Positions 18,485 through 28,065 of a stretch of DNA of 64,000 bases are shown piece by piece; the first letter of the stretch is position 1, and each line of letters opens with the position of its first letter. This DNA comes from Gracilimonas mengyeensis (GTDB taxonomy: Bacteria; Bacteroidota; Rhodothermia; Balneolales; Balneolaceae): assembly GCF_900182705.1 (NCBI RefSeq), contig NZ_FXTP01000004.1, positions 124,001-188,000 on the forward strand, written 5' to 3'. Under the pieces are notes generated by a model, which was not told the DNA's origin, did no database searches, and was given only the letters and a program-made list of their open reading frames with translations. Both the position numbers and the translations under genes were made by a program.

Positions 18485-18524
18485 AAGAGTTTCTTCAAAC
18501 TTTGTTTTGGAGAAACTCTTTTTT
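18485..18524 (+). terminator. Intrinsic terminator after the PL11 gene
   Basis: AAGAGTTTCTTC (18485-18496) pairs with GAGAAACTCTT (18510-18520), followed by TTTTTT. The stem is almost the same as the first hairpin at 13512-13543 upstream of this gene. The remaining gap to 18814 (about 290 bases) has no gene I can support and contains the upstream motif described at 18726. Confidence 0.8.
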
Positions 18525-18725
18525 ATTTAAGCCTTTTCTTATCAGAGATTCCTCGTTTGTTTTTCAGTTTACCATATCTGAATTCCAAGTGACTAATTTT
18601 ACGGTGTGGTCTCAAGCTGTAATACGTCGGCAGCTTCTCATGATATATCGATCATTTATAGTACAGAACTCTCCTTTCTTTCCCTTAATTGATTGAATGC
18701 TAGTACAGTAGAAATAACCGCTGGA

Positions 18726-18742
18726 TGTCTCTTATTAATAAG
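18726..18742 (+). promoter_or_regulatory. TGTCTCTTAT motif upstream of the CE12 gene
   Basis: TGTCTCTTATTAATAAG lies 89 bases before the start of the acetylesterase gene; CTTATTAATAAG within it is a perfect palindrome. The TGTCTCTT(A/T) core recurs upstream of three other catabolic genes in this window (30617, 38885, 47315), at similar distances in three of the four. It may be an operator or activator site of a shared regulon. Confidence 0.45.
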
Positions 18743-18814
18743 AAATTGTACCCTCAGTTATTTCGATATTTCTGATCCCCAAATGTCAATCTACTAATCC
18801 ACACTTTTTGTTAA

Positions 18815-20506
18815 ATGAGACGTAAAGAAGAAATAATCCACTCAGAAGAAAAAACGGTATCCGATACTTTTCACTTTTTTATGTTGGCTCTTGGTTTTTT
18901 CTTGATAGTCGGTGGGATATCTCAAAACAATGCATTTGCCCAAAACGCTAACGAACGGGACATCAAGCTTCCCAAAGCAAGTAATTCCGAATTACCGTCT
19001 ATTTACTTAATAGGTGATTCCACCGTACGCAACGGAGCTGGCGACGGCGCCAACGGCCAATGGGGATGGGGGAGTTTTCTGCATGAATGGTTTGATGATG
19101 GAAAAGTAAATGTGGTTAACCGTGCCATAGGCGGACGCAGCAGCCGAACCTACATTACCCAGGGATACTGGGATCAACAAAAGGAATTGCTAAAACCTGG
19201 CGATGTAGTACTTATCCAATTCGGGCATAATGATGCCAGCCCTGTAGACGACTCCAGCCGGGCCCGGGGTGTGCTGGATGGAATCGGGGATGAAAGTCGC
19301 CATTTATTTAACCAACTCACTAAAGAGGAAGAAACGGTGTATACCTACGGCGAATATCTCCGGAAGTACGTCTCCGAAATCAGGGAAGCAGGTGCTACTC
19401 CAATGATCTGTTCACCTGTACCTACCAACGGAACCGTAATCAGTAAACTGGTAAAATATGATCAATGGGCTGAACAGGTTGCTACCGCAGAGGGCGTGGC
19501 CTTTTTAGATTTAAATGACATCATTGGCAGTGAGTATGAGCAAATGAGTGATGAAGAAGTAGATGCTTTGTTTGTAGAAGACAGAGTACACTCTACCAAG
19601 AAAGGGGCAAAATTTAGCGCCAAAATGGTGGTTTCGGCTCTGAAAGGTCTGCAGCGGAATCCGGTAGGACACTTGATGGCTGAAGAAGCTGAATCGGTGG
19701 AGCCACGAAGCGGAGATCAGGATAAAGTGATGAAGCCGGCCGTAAAAGGATACGGTGAGGGATTATTTGAAGTGGGCGAGCTGATCTATCAAAACAATTT
19801 TGAAAGTGAAAATGACTGGTTGATACAGGTGGAAGACACCGAAGCCCCCTCAGAGCCGCGTATCGATTTTTTTAATGGATACCTGGAAGTACTGCTTCCC
19901 GGCCGGGGAGCCACCGTCTGGAACCGTAACGAGTTTTCAGGTAATATTGCCATCACCTATAAAGTAAAAGCACCATCAACCTACGTAAATGAATTAGGCG
20001 TGGTGGTCCGGGATATGAATACGTTTTGGCATGCCACTCATCCGGGCAATCCCATGGCTTTGTTTGATGCAGACAAATATACCGGTGCCTTCCCATCGTA
20101 CCACACCCTGCAGGGCTATTACGCCAGCATGGGCGGACGCGATAATACCACAACCCGCTTTCGCCGCTATCCGCGTATTGATGAAAACGGAGATCCGGTT
20201 GATCATATCGCTCTTTCGTACAGAGACGGACAGCAGAGTTTTCTCATTCAACCCGGTAAAACCCACACCATCCAGCTGGTAGTTTTTGATGATGTAGTAC
20301 AATACCTGGTGGATGGCAAGGTGTTTTACGAGATAAAGGAAGGCGATACCGTAGAGGTTGCACTAGCGGATGGAACCATGGAAGAGGTGACTTATACCAC
20401 CGACCGGTTCCCGGCTTATACCGAAGGTTGGTTTGGCTTCCGGCTGGTGAATACGCATCACGTTTATTCTGATTTCCGGGTGTATAGACTGGTTCCGGCT
20501 GAATAA
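18815..20506 (+). CDS. Rhamnogalacturonan acetylesterase (CE12) fused to a YesU/DUF6250-like beta-sandwich
   Basis: A 563-residue exported protein. A hydrophobic segment at about residues 23-43 ends NNAFAQ; an ATG at 18881 (residue 23) would give a more ordinary signal peptide and is an alternative start. Residues about 60-285 are a GDSL esterase of the CE12 family: GDSTV with nucleophile Ser69, IQFGHND, and Asp256/His259 in EDRVHSTKKGA. CE12 enzymes remove acetyl groups from galacturonate in RG-I. Residues about 315-563 form a concanavalin-like beta-sandwich (YQNNFESENDWLIQVED ... EGWFGFRLVNTHHVYSDFRVYRL) like those of YesU/DUF6250 proteins, encoded as a separate protein in some RG-I loci. 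No type IX sorting tail is present, so the enzyme is probably periplasmic. Confidence 0.88.
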   Translation: MRRKEEIIHSEEKTVSDTFHFFMLALGFFLIVGGISQNNAFAQNANERDIKLPKASNSELPSIYLIGDSTVRNGAGDGANGQWGWGSFLHEWFDDGKVNVVNRAIGGRSSRTYITQGYWDQQKELLKPGDVVLIQFGHNDASPVDDSSRARGVLDGIGDESRHLFNQLTKEEETVYTYGEYLRKYVSEIREAGATPMICSPVPTNGTVISKLVKYDQWAEQVATAEGVAFLDLNDIIGSEYEQMSDEEVDALFVEDRVHSTKKGAKFSAKMVVSALKGLQRNPVGHLMAEEAESVEPRSGDQDKVMKPAVKGYGEGLFEVGELIYQNNFESENDWLIQVEDTEAPSEPRIDFFNGYLEVLLPGRGATVWNRNEFSGNIAITYKVKAPSTYVNELGVVVRDMNTFWHATHPGNPMALFDADKYTGAFPSYHTLQGYYASMGGRDNTTTRFRRYPRIDENGDPVDHIALSYRDGQQSFLIQPGKTHTIQLVVFDDVVQYLVDGKVFYEIKEGDTVEVALADGTMEEVTYTTDRFPAYTEGWFGFRLVNTHHVYSDFRVYRLVPAE

Positions 20507-20546
20507 CAAATTTGCTGTGTTCCAATCCGTTGCAACCAATTCCGGA

Positions 20547-21027
20547 GGAAGCTGGAGCTTCCCGGACTGCGTTACGAAGGTGGACCTTCATAACGAGCCT
20601 CTTTGAGGGTATGGAAATGGCAAAAATTACAAGTCGTCATGAACATGCTGTTTATGATGTTGTTTGGTCCAAGCGAGACGCTTGAACCAGGCCAGTAGCA
20701 AAATCCCGATAGGGATGACAGAATATAGCCCCCGACTTTAGTCGGGGTATGATGAACATTAGGTAAACCTCCGCCCGGACAGTTTATAGGGCCGTTTGGC
20801 TATCGGCGGTTGGGCAATAACGTAGCCATATATTGATGCTAAGGAATAGAACGCGGATGACAAGGATCGTGCGGATCATCGCGGAAAGAGTATAGGATTA
20901 CATGACAATCTAAATCAGTGAGTATCCGCCGGATCGGCGTCATCCGCGTTCCATTTGGATATTACCAAAGCACGGGAAGCTGAAGCTTCCCGGATGGCGT
21001 CACGAAGGTGGACCTTCGTAACGAGCA
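20547..21027. repeat. Composite palindromic repeat region, copy 1
   Basis: The gap 20507-21070 contains no gene but a chain of modules. E: double hairpin GGAAGCT/AGCTTCC plus GTTACGAAGGT/ACCTTCATAAC (20547-20594). AAGCG/CGCTT hairpin (20666-20688). A: ATCCC-gat-AGGGAT followed by TAGCCCCCGAC-tta-GTCGGGG (20703-20747). B: ACCTCCGCCCGGA ... CGGCGGTTGGGCAA (about 20766-20818). C: a long inverted repeat from GAACGCGGATGACA (about 20849) to TCATCCGCGTTCC (20952). E again: GGGAAGCT/AGCTTCCC plus ACGAAGGT/ACCTTCGT (20974-21019). The order A-B-C recurs in four other gaps of the locus. Confidence 0.8.
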
Positions 21028-21070
21028 CTAAGGACCAAAACTTTGACTTTCACCTAAAACAAAACCAATC

Positions 21071-23770
21071 ATGAAAAACCGCTGCAAATACTTCATCTTA
21101 CCCATCTTACTATTTATTTCTACTGGTATGATGAACCCGGCCTTCGCCCAAGATCAACCCGAAGCTGTAGATTTAAAATGGCTTTCTGGTGGTGCTCCTG
21201 AAGTTGCCGGTGGGGTGAGTTGGGGCGTACCCTGGGGAAGAGGCGAGGTTCAACCCGATGAAACCTTTAATCTGCAAGGCGGAAACGGAGAAAACATTCC
21301 CGTTCAAAGCTGGACGATGGCCTACTGGCCGGATGGTTCGGTAAAATGGACCGGATTTGCGATGTCTACAGCTCCGTCCCATGGAACAAATTTTGAGCTG
21401 CAAGCGGGACAGGAATCAGCAAGCGGCGAACAAGAAATCAAGATTCGGGAAAGTGATACTACCTGGGAAATCGATACAGGACCGCTACAGGTGCTCATTG
21501 CCAAATGGGGCGGTGATGTCATCCGGTACATGAAGGTGGATGGCAAAACCGTAGCCAGCAATGGAAACTTGGTGGCGATTATCCAAGATGGTCCGGAGTT
21601 AAACGCTTGGGATAGTCCCGAAAAGCAAAAGTTTAACAGCAAAGTGGAGAAAGTAACCATCGAGCAGGAAGGTCCCGTGCGGGCGGTAGTTAAGCTGGAA
21701 GGAACCCATAAAGCGCCTCGAACGGGAGAGGAACTCCTTCCATTTGTGGTCCGCTTGTATTTTTATGCGGATCGGAAGCCGGTGAAGATGGTACATACCT
21801 TAATTTATGACGGCGACCAGGATCAGGATTTTATCAGGGGAGCTGGTATTCACTTCAAAGTGCCGATGAGGGAAGAAATGCACAATCGTCACGTTCGGTT
21901 TTCCGGGCAGGATGATGGACTTTGGGCTGAGCCTATTCGTCCCATGATAGGTCGGGGAGGCCGGTATGTAAGAGATGGAGATACAGACGATGATGTGTAT
22001 CCAAAACAGCTCGATGGCAAACGTATTCCCAATAAGAACGAACTCACCGACCGTGACCGCTATTACTTATCCGACTGGGCGGTTTGGGGTGATTTTAAAC
22101 TCAATCAACCCAATGCCGACGGTTTTACCATTGAAAAACGTACCGACGACCACAGCGCATGGATTCCGGCCGGAGCAGGTAAGCGTTCAAATGGATTGTT
22201 TTTTGCGGGAGATGTGAGCGGCGGACTGGCTGTGAGCCTCAAGGATTTCTGGCAGTCGTATCCCTCATCCCTGGAAATACAAAATGCTAATGAAGCCGCT
22301 GCCGATATGTATGTGTGGTTGTGGTCGCCCGATGCACCGGCCATGGATATGCGTCATTACGATACCAAACCGCACGGTCTGGAGTCGGTGTATGAAGACA
22401 TTCAGCAGGGTTTCAGTACCGCATATGGAGTGGGGCGCACCAGCGAGTTGATGTTGTACCCCACGGCCGGGGTTCCCGAAAAAGCCGAAATGGCAAAAAT
22501 GGCGGAAGAGGGCAGTAAACCGGCTATGGTAGTAGCTTCCCCGGAATATTATCATTCCACAGATATGTTTGGAATGTGGAGCCTGCCCGATCGTTCCACG
22601 CCTTTTAAACGACAGATTGAAGACCAGCTGGATGCCTATATCGATTACTACCAAACCTCGGTTGAGCAGCACAACTGGTATGGTTTCTGGGATTATGGAG
22701 ATTTTATTCACTCCTATGACTGGGAGCGCCATGTTTGGAGATATGATCTTGGAGGGATGGCCTGGCAGAACACCGAGCTGATGACCGACATGTGGCTGTG
22801 GTACAGCTTCCTTCGAACCGGACGGGCGGATGTATTCAGGATGGCCGAAGCCATGACCCGCCACACGCAGGAAGTGGATGTGTACCACATGGGACGTTTT
22901 GCCGGATTGGGAACGCGGCACAGTGTACGTCACTGGGGAGGCGGAGCTAAAGAAGTACGCGTATCGCAAGCGCCGCTCAAACGTTTTTTCTACTATCTGA
23001 CCACCGATGAACGCACGGGCGATTTAATCCGGCAGACCACCGAAGATGCTACCGATGCCATCGCCAAGCTGGATCCCATGCGCATTGCCATGCCGCTCGA
23101 AAACCCCGATGAATTTCCTTACCCGGCACGCCTCCGCCTGGGCCCCGACTGGCTGGCCCTGGCCGGTAACTGGATGACCATGTGGGAAATGACCGGCGAT
23201 GAAAAATGGAAAGAGCTGCTATACAACGGCATGGATTCCATCTCGGAGTTTTCCTTAGGCTTTATGAGTGGAGAAAACCTGGTTGTAGGCTTTGATCCTG
23301 AGACCGGAGAGTTGTTCCAGCTTTCGGATGAGAAAGGCAGGTATAACCTGGCTACCATACAAGGTGGTGGAGAGGTTGGTACGGAGCTGGCAGAATTGGT
23401 GGATCATGAAGGCTGGAAGAAAGCCTGGCTGCAGTATGCTCGCCTTGCCCGGGCTCCAAAAGAGGTCATACTCAAAGATATGGAAACGTGGTCGGAGGGA
23501 AGTGACGGGCAATATGCACGCTCTGACCGCATGGCGGCTTACGCCTATTATAAAACCGGGAATCCGGCTTATGCGGAACGCGCCATTGAGCATTTGACTT
23601 CCAGGAGAGCTGCCGCTGCACAGCAAACCGAAGAAATTATGCCCCCGGAAGTATTGAACCCTGTGACTGAAGCCCGGTGGGTGACCACCAATACTGCCGG
23701 GCAATGGTCACTCAATGCCATCCAGATTCTGGAAATGGTATCGGATGAGCTGCCCCGCCGGGCGCCGTAA
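21071..23770 (+). CDS. Exo-rhamnogalacturonan lyase family protein (PL26, PcRGLX/YetA-like), copy 1
   Basis: An 899-residue exported protein with a signal peptide ending NPAFAQ (about residue 26). It has the full PL26-type layout: an N-terminal RIFT-barrel region (about 35-240: GVSWGVPWGRGEVQPDE, MAYWPDGSVKWTGFA, PLQVLIAKWGGDV), a central beta-sandwich (about 240-480: GPVRAVVKLEGTHK, LPFVVRLYFYAD, WLWSPDAPAMDMRHYD) and a C-terminal alpha/alpha toroid (about 500-899: WYGFWDYGDFIHSYD, EAMTRHTQEVDVYHMGRFAG, YYLTTDERTGDL). Founding members release disaccharides from RG-I chain ends by beta-elimination. A paralogue lies at 34285-36951 with the same motifs. No lipobox or type IX tail is seen, so a periplasmic site is likely. 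Confidence 0.85.
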   Translation: MKNRCKYFILPILLFISTGMMNPAFAQDQPEAVDLKWLSGGAPEVAGGVSWGVPWGRGEVQPDETFNLQGGNGENIPVQSWTMAYWPDGSVKWTGFAMSTAPSHGTNFELQAGQESASGEQEIKIRESDTTWEIDTGPLQVLIAKWGGDVIRYMKVDGKTVASNGNLVAIIQDGPELNAWDSPEKQKFNSKVEKVTIEQEGPVRAVVKLEGTHKAPRTGEELLPFVVRLYFYADRKPVKMVHTLIYDGDQDQDFIRGAGIHFKVPMREEMHNRHVRFSGQDDGLWAEPIRPMIGRGGRYVRDGDTDDDVYPKQLDGKRIPNKNELTDRDRYYLSDWAVWGDFKLNQPNADGFTIEKRTDDHSAWIPAGAGKRSNGLFFAGDVSGGLAVSLKDFWQSYPSSLEIQNANEAAADMYVWLWSPDAPAMDMRHYDTKPHGLESVYEDIQQGFSTAYGVGRTSELMLYPTAGVPEKAEMAKMAEEGSKPAMVVASPEYYHSTDMFGMWSLPDRSTPFKRQIEDQLDAYIDYYQTSVEQHNWYGFWDYGDFIHSYDWERHVWRYDLGGMAWQNTELMTDMWLWYSFLRTGRADVFRMAEAMTRHTQEVDVYHMGRFAGLGTRHSVRHWGGGAKEVRVSQAPLKRFFYYLTTDERTGDLIRQTTEDATDAIAKLDPMRIAMPLENPDEFPYPARLRLGPDWLALAGNWMTMWEMTGDEKWKELLYNGMDSISEFSLGFMSGENLVVGFDPETGELFQLSDEKGRYNLATIQGGGEVGTELAELVDHEGWKKAWLQYARLARAPKEVILKDMETWSEGSDGQYARSDRMAAYAYYKTGNPAYAERAIEHLTSRRAAAAQQTEEIMPPEVLNPVTEARWVTTNTAGQWSLNAIQILEMVSDELPRRAP

Positions 23771-23777
23771 TGAGAAT

Positions 23778-24213
23778 TGGAAGCTGGGGTTTCGCAGTAT
23801 GCATAACGAAGGTGGACCTTCGTAACGAGCCCTGGCCAGAGCATCACATATTGTTTACAACGATATTTAAAACCGGAGCTTTCTAACGACCTCCAAATTA
23901 TCCTGCTGCAAGCGTCTCGCTTGTAGCACTTGTGGTCCAAGCGGGACGCTTGAACCAGTCGGTAGTAAACATTGAACATTCAACAAGGAATACCCAATGT
24001 TGAAGTAGAGAAACGTTCAAAAATCCTAAAGGAATGAAATATGAATAGCCCCGGGCTTTAAGCGCGGGGGATAAACCCAAAAGAAAGAAACCTCCGCCGG
24101 ATGCATTTAAAGCATATTTGGTAATCGGAGGTTAGCAAAAATGTTGCCAAATACAGCGTTCTATTCGGATACCACCAAAGGCAGGGAAGCAGGAGCTTCA
24201 CAACGAGTTTTAG
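23778..24213. repeat. Composite palindromic repeat region, copy 2
   Basis: The gap 23771-24241 has no gene. Modules in order: an E-like unit with ACGAAGGT/ACCTTCGT (23806-23823); two AAGCG hairpins (AAGCG-tct-CGCTT at 23910-23922 and CAAGCG-gga-CGCTTG at 23938-23952); D, ACATTGAACATTCAAC ... AATGTTGAAG (about 23968-24006); A, a degenerate ATCCTaaaGGAAT plus GCCCCGGGCTTTAAGCGCGGGG (about 24022-24070); B, AACCTCCGCCGGAT ... ATCGGAGGTTAGCAA (about 24089-24137); a stub of C (CAGCGTTCTATTCGGATACC, about 24154-24173); and a decayed E (GGGAAGCAGGAGCTTC ... AACGAG). Confidence 0.75.
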
Positions 24214-24241
24214 AATATTTATTCACACCTAAAAAAAATAA

Positions 24242-26410
24242 ATGATGAAATTACCGGCACTTACAACGATTATCATTTTAGCTACACTAAGCACTGCAGT
24301 CTTTTCGCAGGATCAGGCAGATTTCATTCAATCAGAAACAAGTGGGCTGGTAGAAATTCCGGCTGAACAGTTTTCGAATAACCGGCCCGGTTCAGGGACC
24401 AAAGCTGGTGATACCTTTACGCAGGAGTCTGCCGTTGTTGATTATTTGGATGAAGGCTACATGAAAGCAAATATGGCAGATGGAGACGGAAGCGAAGAAA
24501 ACGCAGAAAATCTAAATATCAAACTGTCTTACAATGTTGATTTTATTGAAACGGGTACACACTATGTTTGGGCGCGTGTTTACTTTCAAGGTGGAGATAG
24601 CGACTCTTTTTTCTTTGGACTGAACGGTAACGTTAATGGTCAAATAGCAGGAAGTCCACATGGGCAATGGCGTTGGGAACGTGCTGATTCTACTTTAGAA
24701 ATAGATTCAACCGGAGTACATCAAATTGATTTTTTTGGAAGGGAACCCAATTCTTTACTCGACCATATTGTTGTAACCTCAGATGTATCGTACGATCCAT
24801 CCGTAGCCCAGGAACAGAATGAGCTTACTAAGATTTTTGTTGCACCTGCCGGTAATGATGAAAATGACGGTTCCATTGAAACTCCCTTAGCCACCATGCA
24901 AAAAGCTCAGGAACTGGCTACACCCGGCGATACGGTGTATATACGAGGCGGTACGTATAACGTAGGTGAAGATCAGATTTCCGAAGTCGTTTCAAATCTC
25001 TTCGCCAGCGTTACCTTTTTAGATAAAAGCGGAACCGAAGGGAACCGCATTAATTACTGGGCATACCCCGGTGAAACGCCGGTTTTTGATTTCTCCAATG
25101 TTAAACCGGCAGACCGAAGAGTAGTGGGTATTTTTGTAAGAGGGGACTACATACACCTCAAAGGATTGGAACTGACCGGTATTCAGACTACGATTACCGA
25201 ACACACGGAATCCTATGCTATTCGGAGTGAAGGCAATCACAATATTTTTGAGAATCTTAGCCTGCACGACAATGTTGGGACTGGGTTGAGGCACTTTAAC
25301 GGAGGCCATAATTTATTTTTAAATATTGATGCATACCGGAATTGGGATAATGTTTCTCAGAATGGAATTGGGGATAACAACGATGGTATTGGCGTTCACC
25401 CCAATGCAGAAGGGGTAGGTAATGTGATCAGAGGCTGCCGCGTTTGGTTTAATAGTGATGACGGGATTGATGTAATCAGGGCAGATGCGGCTGTTGAAAT
25501 TGACAGCAGCTGGGCCTTTTATAACGGATTTGATACTAATTTTAACAGCCTGGGAGACGGTACCGGGTTTAAACTGGGCGGGCATGCCCATGATGCTGAG
25601 GACAGACTCCCGGAAGTTATTCCGAGCCATACCATTACATTTTCTATTGCTGCCAGAAATAAAGCAAATGGATTTTATGCCAACCATCATTTGGCAGGGA
25701 ATAACTGGTATAACAACTCGGCTTTTCAAAACAGAGTGAACTTCAATATGCTGAATCGTCCAAGCCGGGAGGATAATGAAAACATTGACACCGATGGCTA
25801 CGATCACGTGTTGATTAATAATTTAAGTCATGTGAAAGGTTTTGGGTTCAGACATTTTGCCTATATCGATACCAGCCAGAATACGCTGGAAACCAACTCA
25901 TGGGAGTTGGGCGGACAACTTTCAGATTCTGATTTTGAAAGCCTGGATGTCGATTTGCTTACATCCCCAAGAAAAGAAGACGGCAGTTTGCCGGATGTGG
26001 ATTTTATGCGGCCAACAGAAGGAAGCAGAGCTGTAAACTCAGGAACGGATATTGGGTTCGAATTTAACAGCAGTGCTCCTGATCTTGGCGCTATTGAAAC
26101 TACCTATACAACCACGGTTCATAATGAAAAAGAGGGAAGTATTCCGGATAAATCATCATTAAACCAGAACTATCCGAATCCTTTTAATCCCTCAACAGTA
26201 ATCAGCTATCAGATTCCGGAAAACAGTCATGTGGAATTAAAGGTGTTTGATATGCTTGGACGAGAAATTTCGACCTTGGTGAATGAGCGGAAATCAGTGG
26301 GGGCCTACGAGGTAAATTTTGAGGCTTCCGAACTTTCTTCAGGAATGTATATCTACACCCTCAAAGCCGGAGATTTTACCCAAACAAAAAAGATGATGTT
26401 GATTAAATAA
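24242..26410 (+). CDS. PL9-like pectate lyase with carbohydrate-binding domain and T9SS sorting domain
   Basis: A 722-residue surface protein. Residues 1-22 are a signal peptide. Residues about 35-180 look like a carbohydrate-binding beta-sandwich (VEIPAEQFSNNRPGSG ... THYVWARVYFQGGDSDSFFFG ... GVHQIDFFGRE). Residues about 195-620 are a right-handed beta-helix beginning IFVAPAGNDENDGSIETPLA, with the DGIDVI, WAFYNG and GDGTGFKLGG signature segments of PL9 lyases, which cut de-esterified homogalacturonan with calcium. Residues about 640-722 are a type IX sorting domain (NQNYPNPFNPSTVISYQ ... SSGMYIYTL ... KKMMLIK). I see the motifs but cannot confirm the catalytic lysine. It is one of three proteins in this locus tagged for the cell surface. 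Confidence 0.82.
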   Translation: MMKLPALTTIIILATLSTAVFSQDQADFIQSETSGLVEIPAEQFSNNRPGSGTKAGDTFTQESAVVDYLDEGYMKANMADGDGSEENAENLNIKLSYNVDFIETGTHYVWARVYFQGGDSDSFFFGLNGNVNGQIAGSPHGQWRWERADSTLEIDSTGVHQIDFFGREPNSLLDHIVVTSDVSYDPSVAQEQNELTKIFVAPAGNDENDGSIETPLATMQKAQELATPGDTVYIRGGTYNVGEDQISEVVSNLFASVTFLDKSGTEGNRINYWAYPGETPVFDFSNVKPADRRVVGIFVRGDYIHLKGLELTGIQTTITEHTESYAIRSEGNHNIFENLSLHDNVGTGLRHFNGGHNLFLNIDAYRNWDNVSQNGIGDNNDGIGVHPNAEGVGNVIRGCRVWFNSDDGIDVIRADAAVEIDSSWAFYNGFDTNFNSLGDGTGFKLGGHAHDAEDRLPEVIPSHTITFSIAARNKANGFYANHHLAGNNWYNNSAFQNRVNFNMLNRPSREDNENIDTDGYDHVLINNLSHVKGFGFRHFAYIDTSQNTLETNSWELGGQLSDSDFESLDVDLLTSPRKEDGSLPDVDFMRPTEGSRAVNSGTDIGFEFNSSAPDLGAIETTYTTTVHNEKEGSIPDKSSLNQNYPNPFNPSTVISYQIPENSHVELKVFDMLGREISTLVNERKSVGAYEVNFEASELSSGMYIYTLKAGDFTQTKKMMLIK

Positions 26411-26495
26411 CGAACGCTTACATCCAAAATGTGGTGAAAGTTTATATCGCTTCTATACCAAACAGAGTCAACAGCTAACAACTACCTCAGATATC

Positions 26496-27836
26496 ATGAA
26501 ACCTGAAAGAAGATCTGTTATAAAATGCGTATGTCTTGTATTAACCTTTCTTTTTTCGGGAGGATATTCATCGGTACATGGCCAATGGAATAAGCCTGAT
26601 AGCGTGGCAGGCATTCCCGTTAACTATGATGAATCGAAAGCAGGGAGTTATGTATTAGACGATCCATTGACGTTGGCCAATGGTGAAAAAGTGAAGGATG
26701 CGGAAACCTGGATGAATGTTCGTCGCCCTGAATTGCTGGAATTATTTTACCAGTTTGAGTACGGATTTACCCCCGAGCCCCGGAAAGATATTTCATTTGA
26801 TGTATTTGAAAAGGGCTCTCCTGCACTGGATGGGAAAGCCATTCGAAAACAAGTGACGGTATCTTTTTCAGCAAAAAAAGACGGACCGGAAATGGATGTG
26901 CTCATCTACTTACCAGCTGATGTTCCAAAACCCGTTCCGGTTATTATTTCCCTCGGCTTTACGCCAAATTCAAGCCGCGTGGATGATCCGAACATCAAAC
27001 CGGGTGAATACTGGGACCGGGAATCACAAGAAAGAGTTCCCGTAACGGAAGAAACGAGAAGGTGGAGTTTTGATGAACAACTGGTACTGTTTTTATCCCG
27101 TGGAATAGGGGTTGCTATGGTGTATTATGGGGATATTGAGCCCGATTTTCCCGAAGGGATTACAAAGAAAAAGGGAGTTCGGAATTTGTATTTAAAGGAA
27201 GGACAGCAAAAGCCCGCGCCCAACGAATGGGGCGCAATTTCAGCCTGGGCATGGGGACTAAGCCGTGTGGTAGACTATTTGGAAACGGATGAGGAAGTGG
27301 ACCCCAACAAAATAGCCGTAACTGGAGCTTCCCGCCTTGGTAAAACGGTACTTTGGGCCGCTGCCCGCGATCAGCGGTTTGATATGGTGATAGCTTGCTG
27401 TTCGGGCGCTGGAGGAGCGGCACTGAATGGGCGTGACTTTGGGGAATCCATTGCACATTTAACAGCCCCAAGCCGATACCCTTATCAATTTGCTGAAAAC
27501 TTTCAAATGTTTGCAGACTATCCTAAACATATTCCGGTTGACGGTCACTTGCTGCTTTCGCTGATTGCCCCCCGACCAGTACTTTTACAAACCGGCAACC
27601 AGGATTTGTGGCTGGATCCCAAAGGTGAGTTTTTAGCAGCTTTGGCAGCAGGTCCGGTGTATGAATTGTTTGGGGAAAAGGGTTTGGAGACAGAAGAAAT
27701 GCCCCCGGCAGAAATCCCCATCCTGAACACCATTGGCTATTACATGCACGAAGGAGGGCATGGACCAAATCCTTCAGACTGGGATATTTATGTGGAGTTT
27801 ATGGAAAAGCATTTCAATTTGGATGATGAAAAATAA
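26496..27836 (+). CDS. CE15-like glucuronoyl/uronoyl esterase
   Basis: A 446-residue alpha/beta hydrolase with an N-terminal hydrophobic export signal (about residues 9-31). The CE15 signature is clear: VTGASRLGKTVLWAAARD with nucleophile Ser279, ACCSGAGGAALNGRDFGES just after it, RPVLLQTGNQDLWLDP, and a C-terminal HEGGHGPNPSDWD with the catalytic His. The usual CE15 nucleophile motif is GCSRxGK; here it is GASRLGK, lacking that Cys. CE15 enzymes split ester bonds of glucuronate with lignin alcohols; homologues in pectin loci may act on uronate methyl esters, which would help the lyases here. It starts 85 bases after the PL9-like gene and is probably cotranscribed with it. Confidence 0.85.
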   Translation: MKPERRSVIKCVCLVLTFLFSGGYSSVHGQWNKPDSVAGIPVNYDESKAGSYVLDDPLTLANGEKVKDAETWMNVRRPELLELFYQFEYGFTPEPRKDISFDVFEKGSPALDGKAIRKQVTVSFSAKKDGPEMDVLIYLPADVPKPVPVIISLGFTPNSSRVDDPNIKPGEYWDRESQERVPVTEETRRWSFDEQLVLFLSRGIGVAMVYYGDIEPDFPEGITKKKGVRNLYLKEGQQKPAPNEWGAISAWAWGLSRVVDYLETDEEVDPNKIAVTGASRLGKTVLWAAARDQRFDMVIACCSGAGGAALNGRDFGESIAHLTAPSRYPYQFAENFQMFADYPKHIPVDGHLLLSLIAPRPVLLQTGNQDLWLDPKGEFLAALAAGPVYELFGEKGLETEEMPPAEIPILNTIGYYMHEGGHGPNPSDWDIYVEFMEKHFNLDDEK

Positions 27837-27894
27837 GCGGCGTAAATAAAAAAGTGTTTATCTGTTCCCCGTCCTCTTCCGACGACTGTAGCTC

Positions 27895-27965
27895 GTCTGA
27901 CGATTGAATGCCAGTTAGCCCGTTTTATTGTGCTTCCCAACTTTACGTCCACCCAATCGTCAGAC
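27895..27965. repeat. 12-bp perfect inverted repeat in convergent gap
   Basis: GTCTGACGATTG (27895-27906) pairs with CAATCGTCAGAC (27954-27965) across a 47-base spacer, in the 229-base gap between the convergent CE15-like and PL4 genes. It has no T run. It may serve as a bidirectional transcription stop or be a remnant repeat. Confidence 0.55.
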
Positions 27966-28065
27966 CACTTCTGTGTGGTTCAGGCATACTGCGCCTTCGT
28001 TATTTCAGAATGAGGTTCATCGGATGTGCCTTTTCAGTGGTCGGACGAATTTCTTTGGTTTTTCG

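Noticed and set aside
18502-18696. 64-codon frame after the PL11 gene
   Set aside because: It begins inside the terminator hairpin and has no recognisable features.
22265-22969. 234-codon open frame on the minus strand inside PL26 copy 1
   Set aside because: Antisense shadow; composition is His/Gly-rich noise and the plus-strand PL26 gene is intact.
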